A DNA stretch of 64,000 nt from DASYLJ01 sp964432595 (lineage in GTDB: Bacteria > Desulfobacterota > Binatia > DP-6): the NCBI GenBank assembly GCA_964432595.1, contig CAYSOF010000003.1, forward strand, positions 1 through 64,000. The letters are read 5' to 3'. Made by a program: the position numbers and the translations under genes. Positions within the stretch are counted from its first letter, which is position 1, and each line of letters opens with the position of its first letter. Below are positions 8,907-17,812 of the stretch, in pieces. The notes under the pieces were generated by a model. It worked only from the letters and a program-made list of their open reading frames with translations. It was not told the origin of the DNA and did no database searches.

Positions 8907-9325
8907 TGCGTCACGCTGCCTTCGTGGTCACGGCCCTCCTGCTCGCGTCGCTGGCGCGGGCGGGTGGGCCGGACGCGAAGGTCCTCGAAGACGCCGGCAA
9001 GTGGGAGTCCGGCTACGGCTCGAAGTTCTACAACGTCGTCGGCCGGCTGAAGAACACCAGCGACCATCCGCTGCAGTTCGTGAAGCTCCGCATCGAGCTG
9101 CTCGACGGGTCGGGAAAAGTCGTCGCCTCGACGGAGACCTGGAACGAGGAGGCCGAGGTCCTCGGCGTCCCCGAAGCCGACGGCAAGACGCTGCTGGCGC
9201 AGGGCAAGATCAAGCCGGTCGCCGCGGGCAGCGAGCAGCGCTTCCGCGGCAGCTTCCTCGACGAAGAGACGCCGCCGTTCACGTCGTACCGCGTGGTCGT
9301 CGTGGAGACGCCCGCTGCGAAGTAA
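8906..9325 (+). CDS. Small secreted FxLYD-like protein
   Basis: A 139-residue protein whose ATG overlaps the DUF1329 stop by one base (TGATG). The signal peptide covers about residues 1-19. The remainder, with NVVGRLKNTSDHPLQFVKL and LRIELLDGSGKVVAST, has the layout of FxLYD immunoglobulin-like domains. The enzymatic role is unknown; translational coupling suggests it works in the same envelope pathway as the DUF1329 protein. Confidence 0.75.
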   Translation: MRHAAFVVTALLLASLARAGGPDAKVLEDAGKWESGYGSKFYNVVGRLKNTSDHPLQFVKLRIELLDGSGKVVASTETWNEEAEVLGVPEADGKTLLAQGKIKPVAAGSEQRFRGSFLDEETPPFTSYRVVVVETPAAK

Positions 9326-9395
9326 CGCCGGTCCGCTCGTCTGGCTCGTCGCGCTGCTCGCGCTCCCTGCGTCCACCACCGCCGTCACGATCCGG

Positions 9396-10181
9396 ATGCC
9401 GGCCGTGGTGGTGCCGCCGCACTCCGAGCGCGAGGTCTGCCAGTACTTCGAGACCGACGTCGGACGGCCCGGCGACATGCTGGCCGGCTACCACGTGCGG
9501 GTGCGCGGCCAGTCGCACCACTTCAACCTGCTCGACGCCAGCGGCGTCGTCCCCCACACCCGCGAGCAGCGCGACGGCACGCCGTCCGCCTGCGTTCCCG
9601 ACCCCGGCATGTCGAGGCTGGTCGCGACGATCGGGCCCGTGGCGTCGCTCCGCCTTCCCGACGGGATTCGGCTGCCCTGGAGCACGCCGCAGCCGCTCGT
9701 GATGGACATGCACGTCGTGAATCCCACGTCCCGGCCCATCACCGTCCGATCGCGGGTGAAGCTCCGGCTGCGCCGCGTGGAGCCGGGGACACGGCTCGTG
9801 AACCGCTGGGGGTTCGCCGCCAAGGACATCGCCGTCGCGCCCTTCACGACGGCGACGGTGGCCAGCGCCTGGACGCTGGCGGCTCCGCTCGCGCTGATCA
9901 CGTTCGGCGGGCACATGCACGAACGGGGGGTCGCGCTACGCGCGTACCGCGACGACGTCCTGATGTACGAGCAGCGCGACTGGCGGCATCCGAAGGAGGT
10001 GCTGTATCGGACGCCGGAGGTCCTGCCGGCCGGCACCCGGCTGCGCGTCGAGTGCGACTACGACAACGGCGTCGACCGACCCGTGTTCCGGTGCGACGAC
10101 GGCACGCCGTGTCCCCTCGTGTGGGGCGAGCGCGCCGTCGACGCGATGTGCAACCTGCAGGGCTACGGCGTGGCGCCGTAG
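9396..10181 (+). CDS. Copper type II monooxygenase-like protein
   Basis: A secreted protein of at least 261 residues resembling the PHM/DBH family of ascorbate-dependent copper monooxygenases. SHHFNL resembles the HH pair of the CuH site. MDMHVVNPT supplies the third CuH-type histidine. GGHMHERG is the HxH of the CuM site, and the Met in AVDAMCNLQGYG could be the CuM methionine. The first in-frame ATG is at 9396. However, the frame is open upstream and codes a hydrophobic PLVWLVALLALPASTTA (from about 9333), which looks like a signal peptide. The true start is probably further left, at a non-ATG codon such as CTG 9315 overlapping the previous gene. A paralogue occupies the right end of the window. 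Confidence 0.75.
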   Translation: MPAVVVPPHSEREVCQYFETDVGRPGDMLAGYHVRVRGQSHHFNLLDASGVVPHTREQRDGTPSACVPDPGMSRLVATIGPVASLRLPDGIRLPWSTPQPLVMDMHVVNPTSRPITVRSRVKLRLRRVEPGTRLVNRWGFAAKDIAVAPFTTATVASAWTLAAPLALITFGGHMHERGVALRAYRDDVLMYEQRDWRHPKEVLYRTPEVLPAGTRLRVECDYDNGVDRPVFRCDDGTPCPLVWGERAVDAMCNLQGYGVAP

Positions 10182-10183
10182 CC
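10161..10183 (+). terminator. Perfect hairpin over the stop codon
   Basis: GGCTACGGCG at 10161-10170 pairs perfectly with 10174-10183 across a 3-base loop. The stem contains the TAG stop of the monooxygenase-like gene. There is no U-run, so factor-assisted termination or mRNA end protection is more likely. Confidence 0.5.
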
Positions 10184-10295
10184 CCGTCGGTCGAGCACCC
10201 ACATTCGCACCGACGCCGTGCGTACCCGCATGCCGCGCCGGCTTCGCCAGCCGCGGCACGAGGCCCGCGCGGAAACGAAAGGTACAAACCCGCGC

Positions 10296-10320
10296 CCGAC
10301 CGAGACATGGTCTCGGTCGG
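10296..10320. terminator. Bidirectional terminator hairpin
   Basis: CCGACCGAGAC at 10296-10306 pairs perfectly with 10310-10320 across ATG. It lies between convergent genes ending at 10181 (+) and 10324 (-). Read on the minus strand it is followed by GGGCGCGGGTTTGT, a weak T tract. Confidence 0.6.
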
Positions 10321-10323
10321 CGA

Positions 10324-10707
10324 CTATTCGTTGCCGAGCGGGAACTTGTTGCTGTGCGCGAGCGGCGCGCGGTTGCCGCCGGTGGCCGTGTTCAGCTGGA
10401 TCTGTCCGTGCGGCGCGCGCATCGGCGCGGCCAGCTTCACCTTCCATGCGACGGTCTGGCGCAGCTCGCCGCCGGCCTTGAGATGCTGGGGACCGCGCCA
10501 GGCGGCTGGCAGCTCGAGGTCGATGCGCCGCGTGCCGCCGGCGATCAGGACGACTTCGAGGTCGGTCAGGTCGACGTCCTTGCCGACGTTCTTGATGACG
10601 AGATCGCCGTTCACCTCGACCTCTTTCGCCAGCTCGCGGGCGACGGCGAGCGTCGGCGTGAACGTGGCCTCGAGCTTCGGCGTCTTCTTGAACAGACCCA
10701 GCACCAT
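10324..10707 (-). CDS. Small arrestin-like/Spo0M-like protein
   Basis: A 127-residue cytoplasmic protein with no signal peptide, starting MVLGLFKKTPKLEATF. Its alternating pattern (VNGDLVIKNVGKDVDLTDLEVVLIAGG, WKVKLAAPMRAP) looks like the N-terminal beta-sandwich of the Spo0M/arrestin family, but it is about half the usual length. Function is unknown and the family assignment is tentative. It lies 3 bases downstream of the phosphatase gene, so the three minus-strand genes from 12146 to 10324 are probably one operon. Confidence 0.55.
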   Translation of the reverse strand: MVLGLFKKTPKLEATFTPTLAVARELAKEVEVNGDLVIKNVGKDVDLTDLEVVLIAGGTRRIDLELPAAWRGPQHLKAGGELRQTVAWKVKLAAPMRAPHGQIQLNTATGGNRAPLAHSNKFPLGNE

Positions 10708-10710
10708 CCC

Positions 10711-11208
10711 TCAATCCTCCAGGAGGCGCGGGAAGCCGCGCTCCAGACAATCGACGATCTCGTCCCGGCAGTGGCGGAACACGTCCTCACTCTGCATGGC
10801 CGGGTCTTCGATGTCACCCACATCGCCAGCCAGCTCCCTGAGGGTCAAGACACGCTTGCCGGCGGCCTCCGGGAACCCGTCCAGCATGCGCCGCTGCTGG
10901 TCGGTCATGACGAGGATCAGGTCGGCCGCCGCCAGGATGTGGCCGTTGCGCTTCAGGTCGGTGGCACCGGGCTTGGGCGGCTCCGGGATCCCGATGTCGC
11001 GCAGGACGAACTTGGCGTCGAGCGAGACGAGGCTGCCGTCGCGGGCGTAGGGCGCGATGCCGCCCGAGCTCACGTGGAGGACGTCGGACACACCGCGCTC
11101 GCGGATGAGCCGCAGCAGCACCGCCTCGGCGATGATGCTGCGGCTCGTGTTCGCGTGACAGACGATCAACACCCGCCGCTGCGCGGGCGCGGCGGGCGTG
11201 GTGCTCAC
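10711..11208 (-). CDS. Low-molecular-weight protein tyrosine phosphatase
   Basis: A 165-residue cytoplasmic enzyme. The catalytic P-loop CHANTSRS (C17 to R23, CX5R-S) sits at the N-terminus, and a DIEDP motif near the C-terminus supplies the general-acid Asp. These define the LMW-PTP/arsenate-reductase-like fold. The GTG start at 11208 overlaps the SDR stop by 4 bases (GTGA). Substrates could be phosphotyrosine proteins or arsenate-type phospho-esters; nothing local decides. Pairing with an SDR is unusual. Confidence 0.88.
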   Translation of the reverse strand: MSTTPAAPAQRRVLIVCHANTSRSIIAEAVLLRLIRERGVSDVLHVSSGGIAPYARDGSLVSLDAKFVLRDIGIPEPPKPGATDLKRNGHILAAADLILVMTDQQRRMLDGFPEAAGKRVLTLRELAGDVGDIEDPAMQSEDVFRHCRDEIVDCLERGFPRLLED

Positions 11209-12146
11209 AGACCCCCGGAGAAGATGTCGTTCATCGTCTCGGGCTTGGTGATGCCCTTCGCGAGCTCGGCCTTCAGCACCTTGCCGAGCTCGGCGGCGTC
11301 CCAGGTCTGCGCCTTCTCGTTCTGGATGCGGGTGGCCGAGTGCCAGCCCTTCATCGGCCACACGGTGCGGCCGCCGACGCGGAAGACCTGCTGGTTGACG
11401 CCCGCGGCGTCGTCGCTGGCGAGCCAGGCGACGAGCGGTGCGACGTTCTGCGGGCCCCAGATGTCGAACTCGCCGGGCGCGACCTCGCCGCCCATGAGGG
11501 CCGCGGTGGACGGCGTGGCGTCGACCGTGAGGCGGGTACGCGCGACCGGCGCGATGGCGTTCGCGGTGACGCCGTACTTCTTCATCTCCTGACCGATGAT
11601 GATGGCCATCGTCGCGACGGCGGCCTTGCAGGCGCCGTAGTTCGACTGGCCGACGTTGCCGAGGAGACCGGCGTCGGACGCGGTGTTGATGATGCGGCCG
11701 TTGAGCACGTTCCCCTTCTTGTGCTCCTCGCGCCAGTACTCGCAGGCGTGGCGCGACATCGCGAACGTGCCCTTCAGGTGCACGGCGACGACGGCGTCCC
11801 AGCTTTCCTCGTCCATGTTGAAGATCATGCGATCGCGGAGGATGCCGGCGTTGTTGACGACGATGTTGAGCTTGCCGAAGGTGTCGATGGCGCACTCGAC
11901 GATCCGCTTCGCCGCCTTGAAGTCGGTGACGCTCTCGCCGTTGGCGATCGCCTCGCCACCCATCTTCTTGATCTCGGAGACGACGTCCTGTGCCGGCGTC
12001 GCGGTCGCGGCGCCCGTGCCGTCGAAGTGGGCGCCCAGGTCGTTCACGACGACCTTCGCACCGAGCTTGGCCATGAGCAGGGCTTCTTCCCTGCCGATAC
12101 CCCGGCCAGAGCCGGTGACGATCGCAACTTTGCCTTCGAGCAGCAT
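11205..12146 (-). CDS. Short-chain dehydrogenase/reductase
   Basis: A 313-residue NAD(P)-dependent oxidoreductase. It has the Rossmann motif TGSGRGIG (11-18), NNAG (98-101), catalytic S157, and Y170-x3-K174. The long form and NDLGAHFDGTG segment resemble the SDR domains of multifunctional beta-oxidation (HSD17B4/FabG-like 3-hydroxyacyl-CoA dehydrogenases). The start at 12146 is chosen because GGGAGG lies just upstream and the conserved SDR opening LLEGKVAIVTG begins there. A fatty-acyl or steroid-type substrate is likely, by family only. Confidence 0.9.
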   Translation of the reverse strand: MLLEGKVAIVTGSGRGIGREEALLMAKLGAKVVVNDLGAHFDGTGAATATPAQDVVSEIKKMGGEAIANGESVTDFKAAKRIVECAIDTFGKLNIVVNNAGILRDRMIFNMDEESWDAVVAVHLKGTFAMSRHACEYWREEHKKGNVLNGRIINTASDAGLLGNVGQSNYGACKAAVATMAIIIGQEMKKYGVTANAIAPVARTRLTVDATPSTAALMGGEVAPGEFDIWGPQNVAPLVAWLASDDAAGVNQQVFRVGGRTVWPMKGWHSATRIQNEKAQTWDAAELGKVLKAELAKGITKPETMNDIFSGGL

Positions 12147-12302
12147 CAGAACAGCCTCCCTTTGAAATTGGACAATCCGGTTGGTGTGCCCCACCCCCTC
12201 CGGCCTTGTCAAGGCGCGTCCAGCCGCCGGAACGCCCGCCCGGCATGGCCTTCCCGCCGTCGCCTTGGCCCGTGCCCGGGGCTCCGATATGACCGTCCGC
12301 CG

Positions 12303-13064
12303 ATGCGGCGATGGCAGCGCTGGGCGAACGTGTTCGTGTCGCTCGTCACCGTCGCCAGCGCGGTGGCCGTGCTCGCATCCGACCTCGTCGTCGACGGCTA
12401 CCAGGCCCATTACGGCGACGCCCTGCCCTTCGTCGTCGCCTACACGGCGTTGCAGGCGTGGTTCCTCGTCGTGTTCGTGCGCGGCGACCGCTGGATGCCG
12501 TGGGCGGCCCTCGCGAAGGCGATCGGCGCGTGGACGTTCCTCGCGACGTTCACCGCGGTCGGACCCGCCTGGATGGCGGTCACGCCGTCCCGCTACGTCT
12601 ACCAGGTGTTCGACTGGGGCCCGAACACGAAGCTCGGCATGTTCGCGTTCGTCTTCCTCGGGCGCGGCGCCTGGAACACGTTCAACGCCTTCCTGGCGAC
12701 CGAGGACTGGTGGCGGCCGCTACGGACGACGAAGCCCATCGTCGGCCGCATCGTCACCATCGTGCCGGTCGCCATCATCGTCACCTGCGTGTGGGCGTTC
12801 CTCACGCTGGTACGGCTCGACGCGAAGACCTTCTCACCCGACGCGGCCGACGTCGCCCGCATCGTCCTGGCCGACATCGACTGCGAGACGATCCGCGCGC
12901 GCGAGGGCACCACGACGACCGACGTCCGCCAGCGCGGCACGGCGACCTATCAGGTCGAGATCCGTTACGGATGCCGCGGGACCCAGGTGGTGGTCCGCGC
13001 CGAGGACGGCCGGCTCGGGACGGCGAGCGCGCCGCGGCCCGAGTGCTGCAGCGAGCGCTCCTAG
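12303..13064 (+). CDS. Multi-spanning membrane protein, unknown
   Basis: A 253-residue protein with about five hydrophobic segments: residues 9-26, 37-56, 67-90, 112-127 and 155-175. A C-terminal extracytoplasmic tail of about 75 residues carries Cys at DIDCE, YGCRG and PECCSERS. No family is recognised. It is divergent from the SDR operon and convergent with the YceK-like lipoprotein gene, overlapping it by 4 bases. Confidence 0.7.
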   Translation: MRRWQRWANVFVSLVTVASAVAVLASDLVVDGYQAHYGDALPFVVAYTALQAWFLVVFVRGDRWMPWAALAKAIGAWTFLATFTAVGPAWMAVTPSRYVYQVFDWGPNTKLGMFAFVFLGRGAWNTFNAFLATEDWWRPLRTTKPIVGRIVTIVPVAIIVTCVWAFLTLVRLDAKTFSPDAADVARIVLADIDCETIRAREGTTTTDVRQRGTATYQVEIRYGCRGTQVVVRAEDGRLGTASAPRPECCSERS

Positions 13065-13375
13065 CGGGCGTCCGGCCCGCAGGCGCGATCGGCGTCCCAG
13101 CCGTGCTCGCTGGACATCACGAGGTCGATCGGCAGGAAGGCCGTGTCCTCGAACAGCGAGAACGGGAGATCGACGACGGCGGCGAGACCGATCGGGATCG
13201 CCGCGCCCGCGCTCGACATGCCGCGCACGGCGGCCGCGTCGCAGCGGACGCCGGAGTAGACGTGCCCCAGGCCCGTCCCGCCCGACCCGCCGCTCTTCGA
13301 CTTGCTGATGATCGTCCCGCAACCGGCTCCGAGCAGGACGACGAGCGCGCACACGGCCACCACTGTTCTCGGCAT
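13061..13375 (-). CDS. YceK/YidQ-like lipoprotein
   Basis: A 104-residue lipoprotein. The signal peptide ends in GAGC with the lipidated Cys at about residue 19, followed directly by GTIISKS, then YSGVRCDAAAV. The C-terminal VDLPFSLFEDTAFLPIDLVM is the family hallmark (YceK/YidQ, DUF1375). It is anchored in the outer or inner membrane. Function is poorly known; these proteins often accompany envelope-stress genes. Confidence 0.82.
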   Translation of the reverse strand: MPRTVVAVCALVVLLGAGCGTIISKSKSGGSGGTGLGHVYSGVRCDAAAVRGMSSAGAAIPIGLAAVVDLPFSLFEDTAFLPIDLVMSSEHGWDADRACGPDAR

Positions 13376-13455
13376 GCCGCGCGCATACGTGGTCCCTCGG
13401 CGTTCGGCAAGCGTCGCCTTGACCCTGGCCCCGTTCGCGGTGTTATGGCGGACGC

Positions 13456-15762
13456 GTGAGGGCGCTGGCGCGGTTGCTCATCCGACGGCGCGTGTCGTTC
13501 GGCATGCTGCTGGCCGTGCTCACGCTCCTCGCCGCCTGGCGCGCGCTGCACCTCGAGTTCGACCTCTCCTTCCGCACCTTCTTCCTCGACGCCCGCGAAG
13601 ACGACCTCGCCGCCCGCATGGCTGACGAGTTCGGCGACACCGCCGGCTCGTCGCTGGTCGCGGTGCTCCAGGGCACGGACGTCCTCCGTCCGGACGTGCT
13701 GGCCGCGATCGACGCCATGAGCCGCCGCGTCGCGGGCATTCCGCAGGTGACGCAGGTCTTCAGCCTCGCGACCGTGCCCTGGGTCCGCGCCGACGGCGAG
13801 GCGCTCTCGCTGACGCCGCTCGGCAAGCGCTCCGACGCCGCGGCGCTGCGCGCCGAGGTGCTCGCCGATCCGCTGCTCCAACGTCGGCTCGTGTCGCCCG
13901 ACGGCACGACCACCGTCGTCGCGGCGCTCCTCGCGCGTGACCACCGGACCCTGGCCGCCCGTGCCGAGACGATCGCCGCCTTCCGGCAGATGGTCGGCAC
14001 GATGCTCCCACCCGGCGTGACCGTCCGCTTCACCGGCTACCCGATCACCGAGGCGGAATACGCCCGGCTCGTGATGCGCGGCTTCGGGCTGGCCCAGGCG
14101 GTCGGCCTGAGCCTGATGGCGCTGACGCTCTGGTACACGTTCCGCTCGCTGGCCGCCGTCGTGCTGCCGCTGGTGACGGTGGGCATCGCGACGGTGCTGG
14201 TCCTGGGCACGATGGAGCTCGCCGGACAGAGCCTCACGTTCACGAACACGTCGGTGCCGCTCATGATGCTCGTGATCGGCGTCGCCGAGGTGTCGTTCTT
14301 CATCGCCCGCTACCACGAGGAGGTGGCGCGCCACGGCTGGTCGGAGGCGACCACCGAGCGCGCGATGGCGGAGGCCCTGTGGCCCGCCCTCGTCGCCGCC
14401 GGCACCACCAGCGCCGGGTTCCTGGCGCTCAGCGCGAGCCACCTCGAGCTGACGCGCGACTTCGGTCTCAACATGTCCGTCGCGGGCCTGACGACGTTCC
14501 TCGTCGCGGCGTTGCTGATCCCCGGCGCGCTCGCCGCCCTCGGACCGCCGCCGGCGCGGGCGATCGAGTGGGCCGAGATCGGTCCGCTGCGACGCTTCCT
14601 CGAGCACGTCGCCGCGTGGACGGTGCGGCGCCCGCGCGAAGTGCTGCTGGTCGCGCTGCTCGTGGCCACGCTGGGGGCCCTCGCCGCGACGCGGCTCACC
14701 GTCGAGCAGTACGCGACCCGCGAGCTGCCGCCGGACCACCCGCTGCTCGAGACGCAGGCGGTCGTCGACGAGACCCTGAGCGGCGTCTTCCAGACGCACG
14801 TCGCGGTCCGACCGCGCGACGGCGGCAGCGTCACGCGGCCCGAAGTGCTGCGGCAGATCACGGCGCTCGAGGAGTTCCTCGCCACGCGTCCCGGCGTCGT
14901 ACGCGCGTGGTCCGTGGCGGACTATCTCGCGGCGATGCATCGCGCCGCGCACGGCGGGACCTCCCCGCAGCCGCTGCCGACCGACGCCGCCCTCGCCTCC
15001 CAGTATCTCCTCCTGCTGTCGATGAGCGGCGACGGCACCGACCTGGCGACGCTGATCGACGGCCCCGAGCGGCTCGCGACGATCGCGCTCGGCACGACCG
15101 ATCTCGGCACGGAGCAGCTGCGCGCGCTCCGTCACGACGCCGACGCGTTCATCCGCGAGCACCTCGGCGACGCCCTCGAGGTTCGCTTCGTCGGCGACTA
15201 CTGGGAGGTCTCGCGGGGCAACGACATGCTGGCCCGCGACCAGGCGATCAGCCTCGCCAGCTCGTTCCTCCTGATCCTGCCGCTCGTGGCCCTGTTCCTG
15301 CGCTCGACGGCGCTGACCCTCCTCTGCATCCCGCCGAACGTGCTGCCCATCCTGGCGACGCTCGGCCTGATGGGCGTCGTCGGCTACCCGCTGCGAACGG
15401 GCACGTCCATCGTGCTGCCGGTCTCGCTCGGCATCGCCGTCGACACCACGACGCACTTCCTCACCCGGGTGCGGGAGGAGTGGCTCGTCGACCGCGACTA
15501 CCCCGCCGCCGTCCGCCGCGCGCTGATCGGGACCGGCTGGGGCATGACGTCCTCCACGCTCGCGCTGGTGATGGGGTTCTGCGCGTACCAGGTGCCGGAG
15601 TTCCAGTCGTTCCACCACGTCGGCATCCTGGCGAGCTGGACGATGGTCACGGCGCTCGCGGCGAACCTGTTTCTCACCCCGGCCCTCGTGCTCTTGTTCC
15701 GGCCGTTCGGTCCTGGGAACACGGGGCTGGGCACGGCGCAGGCCGTGCGGGCCGCCGGATGA
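13456..15762 (+). CDS. MMPL/RND-family exporter
   Basis: A 768-residue two-fold membrane transporter starting at GTG 13456. TM1 is at about 15-30, a periplasmic domain at about 35-195, a TM bundle at about 200-370, a second periplasmic domain and a second TM bundle from about 600. In the relay position the second half has AVDTTTHFLTRVREE and the first half MLVIGVAEVSFFIARYHEE. The Asp-Tyr pair seen in the other two exporters of this window is therefore Asp-Thr here. It is translationally coupled (ATGA) to a transglutaminase-like gene, which is followed in the same way by a histidine kinase. Substrate unknown. Confidence 0.92.
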   Translation: MRALARLLIRRRVSFGMLLAVLTLLAAWRALHLEFDLSFRTFFLDAREDDLAARMADEFGDTAGSSLVAVLQGTDVLRPDVLAAIDAMSRRVAGIPQVTQVFSLATVPWVRADGEALSLTPLGKRSDAAALRAEVLADPLLQRRLVSPDGTTTVVAALLARDHRTLAARAETIAAFRQMVGTMLPPGVTVRFTGYPITEAEYARLVMRGFGLAQAVGLSLMALTLWYTFRSLAAVVLPLVTVGIATVLVLGTMELAGQSLTFTNTSVPLMMLVIGVAEVSFFIARYHEEVARHGWSEATTERAMAEALWPALVAAGTTSAGFLALSASHLELTRDFGLNMSVAGLTTFLVAALLIPGALAALGPPPARAIEWAEIGPLRRFLEHVAAWTVRRPREVLLVALLVATLGALAATRLTVEQYATRELPPDHPLLETQAVVDETLSGVFQTHVAVRPRDGGSVTRPEVLRQITALEEFLATRPGVVRAWSVADYLAAMHRAAHGGTSPQPLPTDAALASQYLLLLSMSGDGTDLATLIDGPERLATIALGTTDLGTEQLRALRHDADAFIREHLGDALEVRFVGDYWEVSRGNDMLARDQAISLASSFLLILPLVALFLRSTALTLLCIPPNVLPILATLGLMGVVGYPLRTGTSIVLPVSLGIAVDTTTHFLTRVREEWLVDRDYPAAVRRALIGTGWGMTSSTLALVMGFCAYQVPEFQSFHHVGILASWTMVTALAANLFLTPALVLLFRPFGPGNTGLGTAQAVRAAG

Positions 15763-16475
15763 CGATGGACGACTTCTTCGCACACGGCCGCTACTGCGAC
15801 TGGCGCGAGCCGGCGATCGTCGACTGCGCCCGGGACGTCGCCGCCGGCGCGACCACGCCCGCCGAGAGGGCGATCGCGCTGTTCCGGTTCGTGCGCGACG
15901 AGGTCCGTTACGCGTTCGGCCCCTGGGGCATCCCAGCCACCGTGACGCTCGCTGCCCGCGAAGGGGTGTGCACGAACAAGAGCAACCTGCTCGTCGCCTT
16001 GTTCCGGGCCGCCGGCGTGCCGGCGGCGTTCGGCGTCCTCGAGGTGAACCCGCAGGAGTACTTCGGCTCCATCGCGCCGCCGTATCTGAAGCCGTTCGTC
16101 TCGAGCCACTCGGTGCACGTCTACGCGGCGGCGCACCTCGGCGACGCCTGGGTGCGCTGCGACCCGTCGACCGACGTCGCGCTGTCCCGGAAGACGGCGC
16201 ACTTCTGCCGCCAGACCCGCCTCATCGAATGGGACGGCCGCCAGGACGCGCTCGACTTCCTGCAGCCGCAGCACGTCTACGCCGACCGCGGGCTGCATGC
16301 CTGCATCGACGACCTGCTCGACAAGCCGGCGCGGAACGCGCAGCCGGCGACGCTCGCGGCGATCAACGAGTACGTCCGCTTCATCCGCAGCGAGCCCGCG
16401 TTTCCGACCGCCGACGCGCTGATCGCCGCGTATGCGGCATTCCGTCGCAACGGACGGCCGTCGCCCGCGACATGA
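15759..16475 (+). CDS. Transglutaminase-like cysteine protein
   Basis: A 238-residue cytoplasmic-looking protein (no signal peptide) with the transglutaminase-like Cys-His-Asp triad: C71 in REGVCTNKSNL, H120 in SHSVHVYAA and D135 in VRCDPSTDV. This fold includes proteases, peptide N-glycanases and amidotransferases as well as cross-linkers. The ATG lies in the stop of the MMPL gene, and its stop overlaps the kinase start. A peptide or amide-bond substrate connected with the exporter is a reasonable but unproven idea. Confidence 0.85.
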   Translation: MTMDDFFAHGRYCDWREPAIVDCARDVAAGATTPAERAIALFRFVRDEVRYAFGPWGIPATVTLAAREGVCTNKSNLLVALFRAAGVPAAFGVLEVNPQEYFGSIAPPYLKPFVSSHSVHVYAAAHLGDAWVRCDPSTDVALSRKTAHFCRQTRLIEWDGRQDALDFLQPQHVYADRGLHACIDDLLDKPARNAQPATLAAINEYVRFIRSEPAFPTADALIAAYAAFRRNGRPSPAT

Positions 16476-17812
16476 CCGCACTCGGTCCGCCCGCGGTCCG
16501 TCCCGACGCACGGTCGGCGGTGCTCGTCGCCGCATTCGGGCTGCTGGGCTTCGCGGTCTACGTCTGGATCATCAATGCGGTCGGCTGGATGACGTTTCCA
16601 CGGCGTCCGGTCGTCGGCGGCTTCCTCGCCCTCGGCCTGCTGAACCTGGTGCTGTCGCGGTTCGCGGATCGCTGGGCGCCCAACCGCCGGGTCGCGTGGT
16701 TGTACGAGGGCTTCCACGCCGTCGCGCTCACGGCGATCTTGAGCCAGTTCGGCGGCATGTCGCTCGGCATCTACGTCGTCGCGTACGCGTTCCTCGTCGT
16801 GCACACCGAGGTCCTGCGCCCCGACGCTTCGGTGTTCGTCACCGCCAACGTCTGCGCGCTCTGCTACGGCGCGCTGGGCCTGCTCGAGTATCTCGGCGTC
16901 GTCGGCCACGCCGACGCGATGACGCCCGGCCTGCGGCTCGCGTACGGGACGTTCGCGGCGCTCGCCTTCAACTTTCTCGCGCTCTATGCGAGCCGTCACG
17001 GCACCGAGCTGCGGCGCATGGCGGCGCAGCTCGAGACGATGGTGACCGAGCGGACGGCCGACCTCGCACGCACCAACGAAGAGCTTTCCGCGACCGCGGC
17101 CGCCCTCGAGGCGAAGCAGCAGGAGGTCCAGTCGTTCGTCTACACGGTGACGCACGACGTGAAGAACCCGCTCAACTCGATCGTCATGCTGACCGACCTG
17201 ACGCTCGAGGAGGAGCGCGAGCGGCTGTCCCCCGAGGCACGCGACCGCCTCGAGCGCGTCCTGCACACCGCCGAGCACACCGAGGACATGATCCGCGACC
17301 TCCTCGGCCTGTTCCGCGTCACGTCCAGCCCCGAGCCGACGACGTGGGTCGACCTCGATTCGGTCGCGAACCTGACGCTGCAGACGCTGCGCCCGCAGGT
17401 CGAAGCCAAGAACGTGCGCGTCGACCTGGCGCCGCTGCCGCGCGTGTGGGGACAGCCGAGCAAGCTGGGCCACCTCCTGGCGAACCTCCTCGGCAACGCG
17501 GTGAAGTACGTGCCCGCGCAGGACGGCCGCATCGAGATCGCCGCGTCGACCGAAGACGGCAACGCCGTCCTCACCGTGCGCGACAACGGCATCGGCATCG
17601 ATCCGATCTACCACCGCCGCATCTTCGAGCCGTTCGGCCGGGTGCCCGGCCCGCAGCAGCTGGTCGACGGCCGCGAGGTGTCGGGATCGGGCGTCGGGCT
17701 GGCGATCGTGCAGCAGATCGCGCGCGCCCACGGCGGCGACGTGTGGGTCGAGTCGGCGAGCGGCGCCGGCAGCGCGTTCCACGTGCGCCTGCCGCGCGAG
17801 CCGCACGCCTGA
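16472..17812 (+). CDS. Membrane sensor histidine kinase
   Basis: A 446-residue sensor kinase. It has about six TM helices (residues 16-185), then a coiled-coil linker (ELRRMAAQLETMVTERTADL). The HisKA box FVYTVTHDVKNPLNS has phospho-acceptor H228. The HATPase domain has NLLGNAVKY (N box), DNGIGID (G1) and SGSGVGLAIV (G2). It is the last gene of the MMPL-transglutaminase-kinase operon (ATGA overlap). No response regulator is adjacent, so its partner is elsewhere. It may sense the molecule handled by the exporter. Confidence 0.92.
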   Translation: MTALGPPAVRPDARSAVLVAAFGLLGFAVYVWIINAVGWMTFPRRPVVGGFLALGLLNLVLSRFADRWAPNRRVAWLYEGFHAVALTAILSQFGGMSLGIYVVAYAFLVVHTEVLRPDASVFVTANVCALCYGALGLLEYLGVVGHADAMTPGLRLAYGTFAALAFNFLALYASRHGTELRRMAAQLETMVTERTADLARTNEELSATAAALEAKQQEVQSFVYTVTHDVKNPLNSIVMLTDLTLEEERERLSPEARDRLERVLHTAEHTEDMIRDLLGLFRVTSSPEPTTWVDLDSVANLTLQTLRPQVEAKNVRVDLAPLPRVWGQPSKLGHLLANLLGNAVKYVPAQDGRIEIAASTEDGNAVLTVRDNGIGIDPIYHRRIFEPFGRVPGPQQLVDGREVSGSGVGLAIVQQIARAHGGDVWVESASGAGSAFHVRLPREPHA

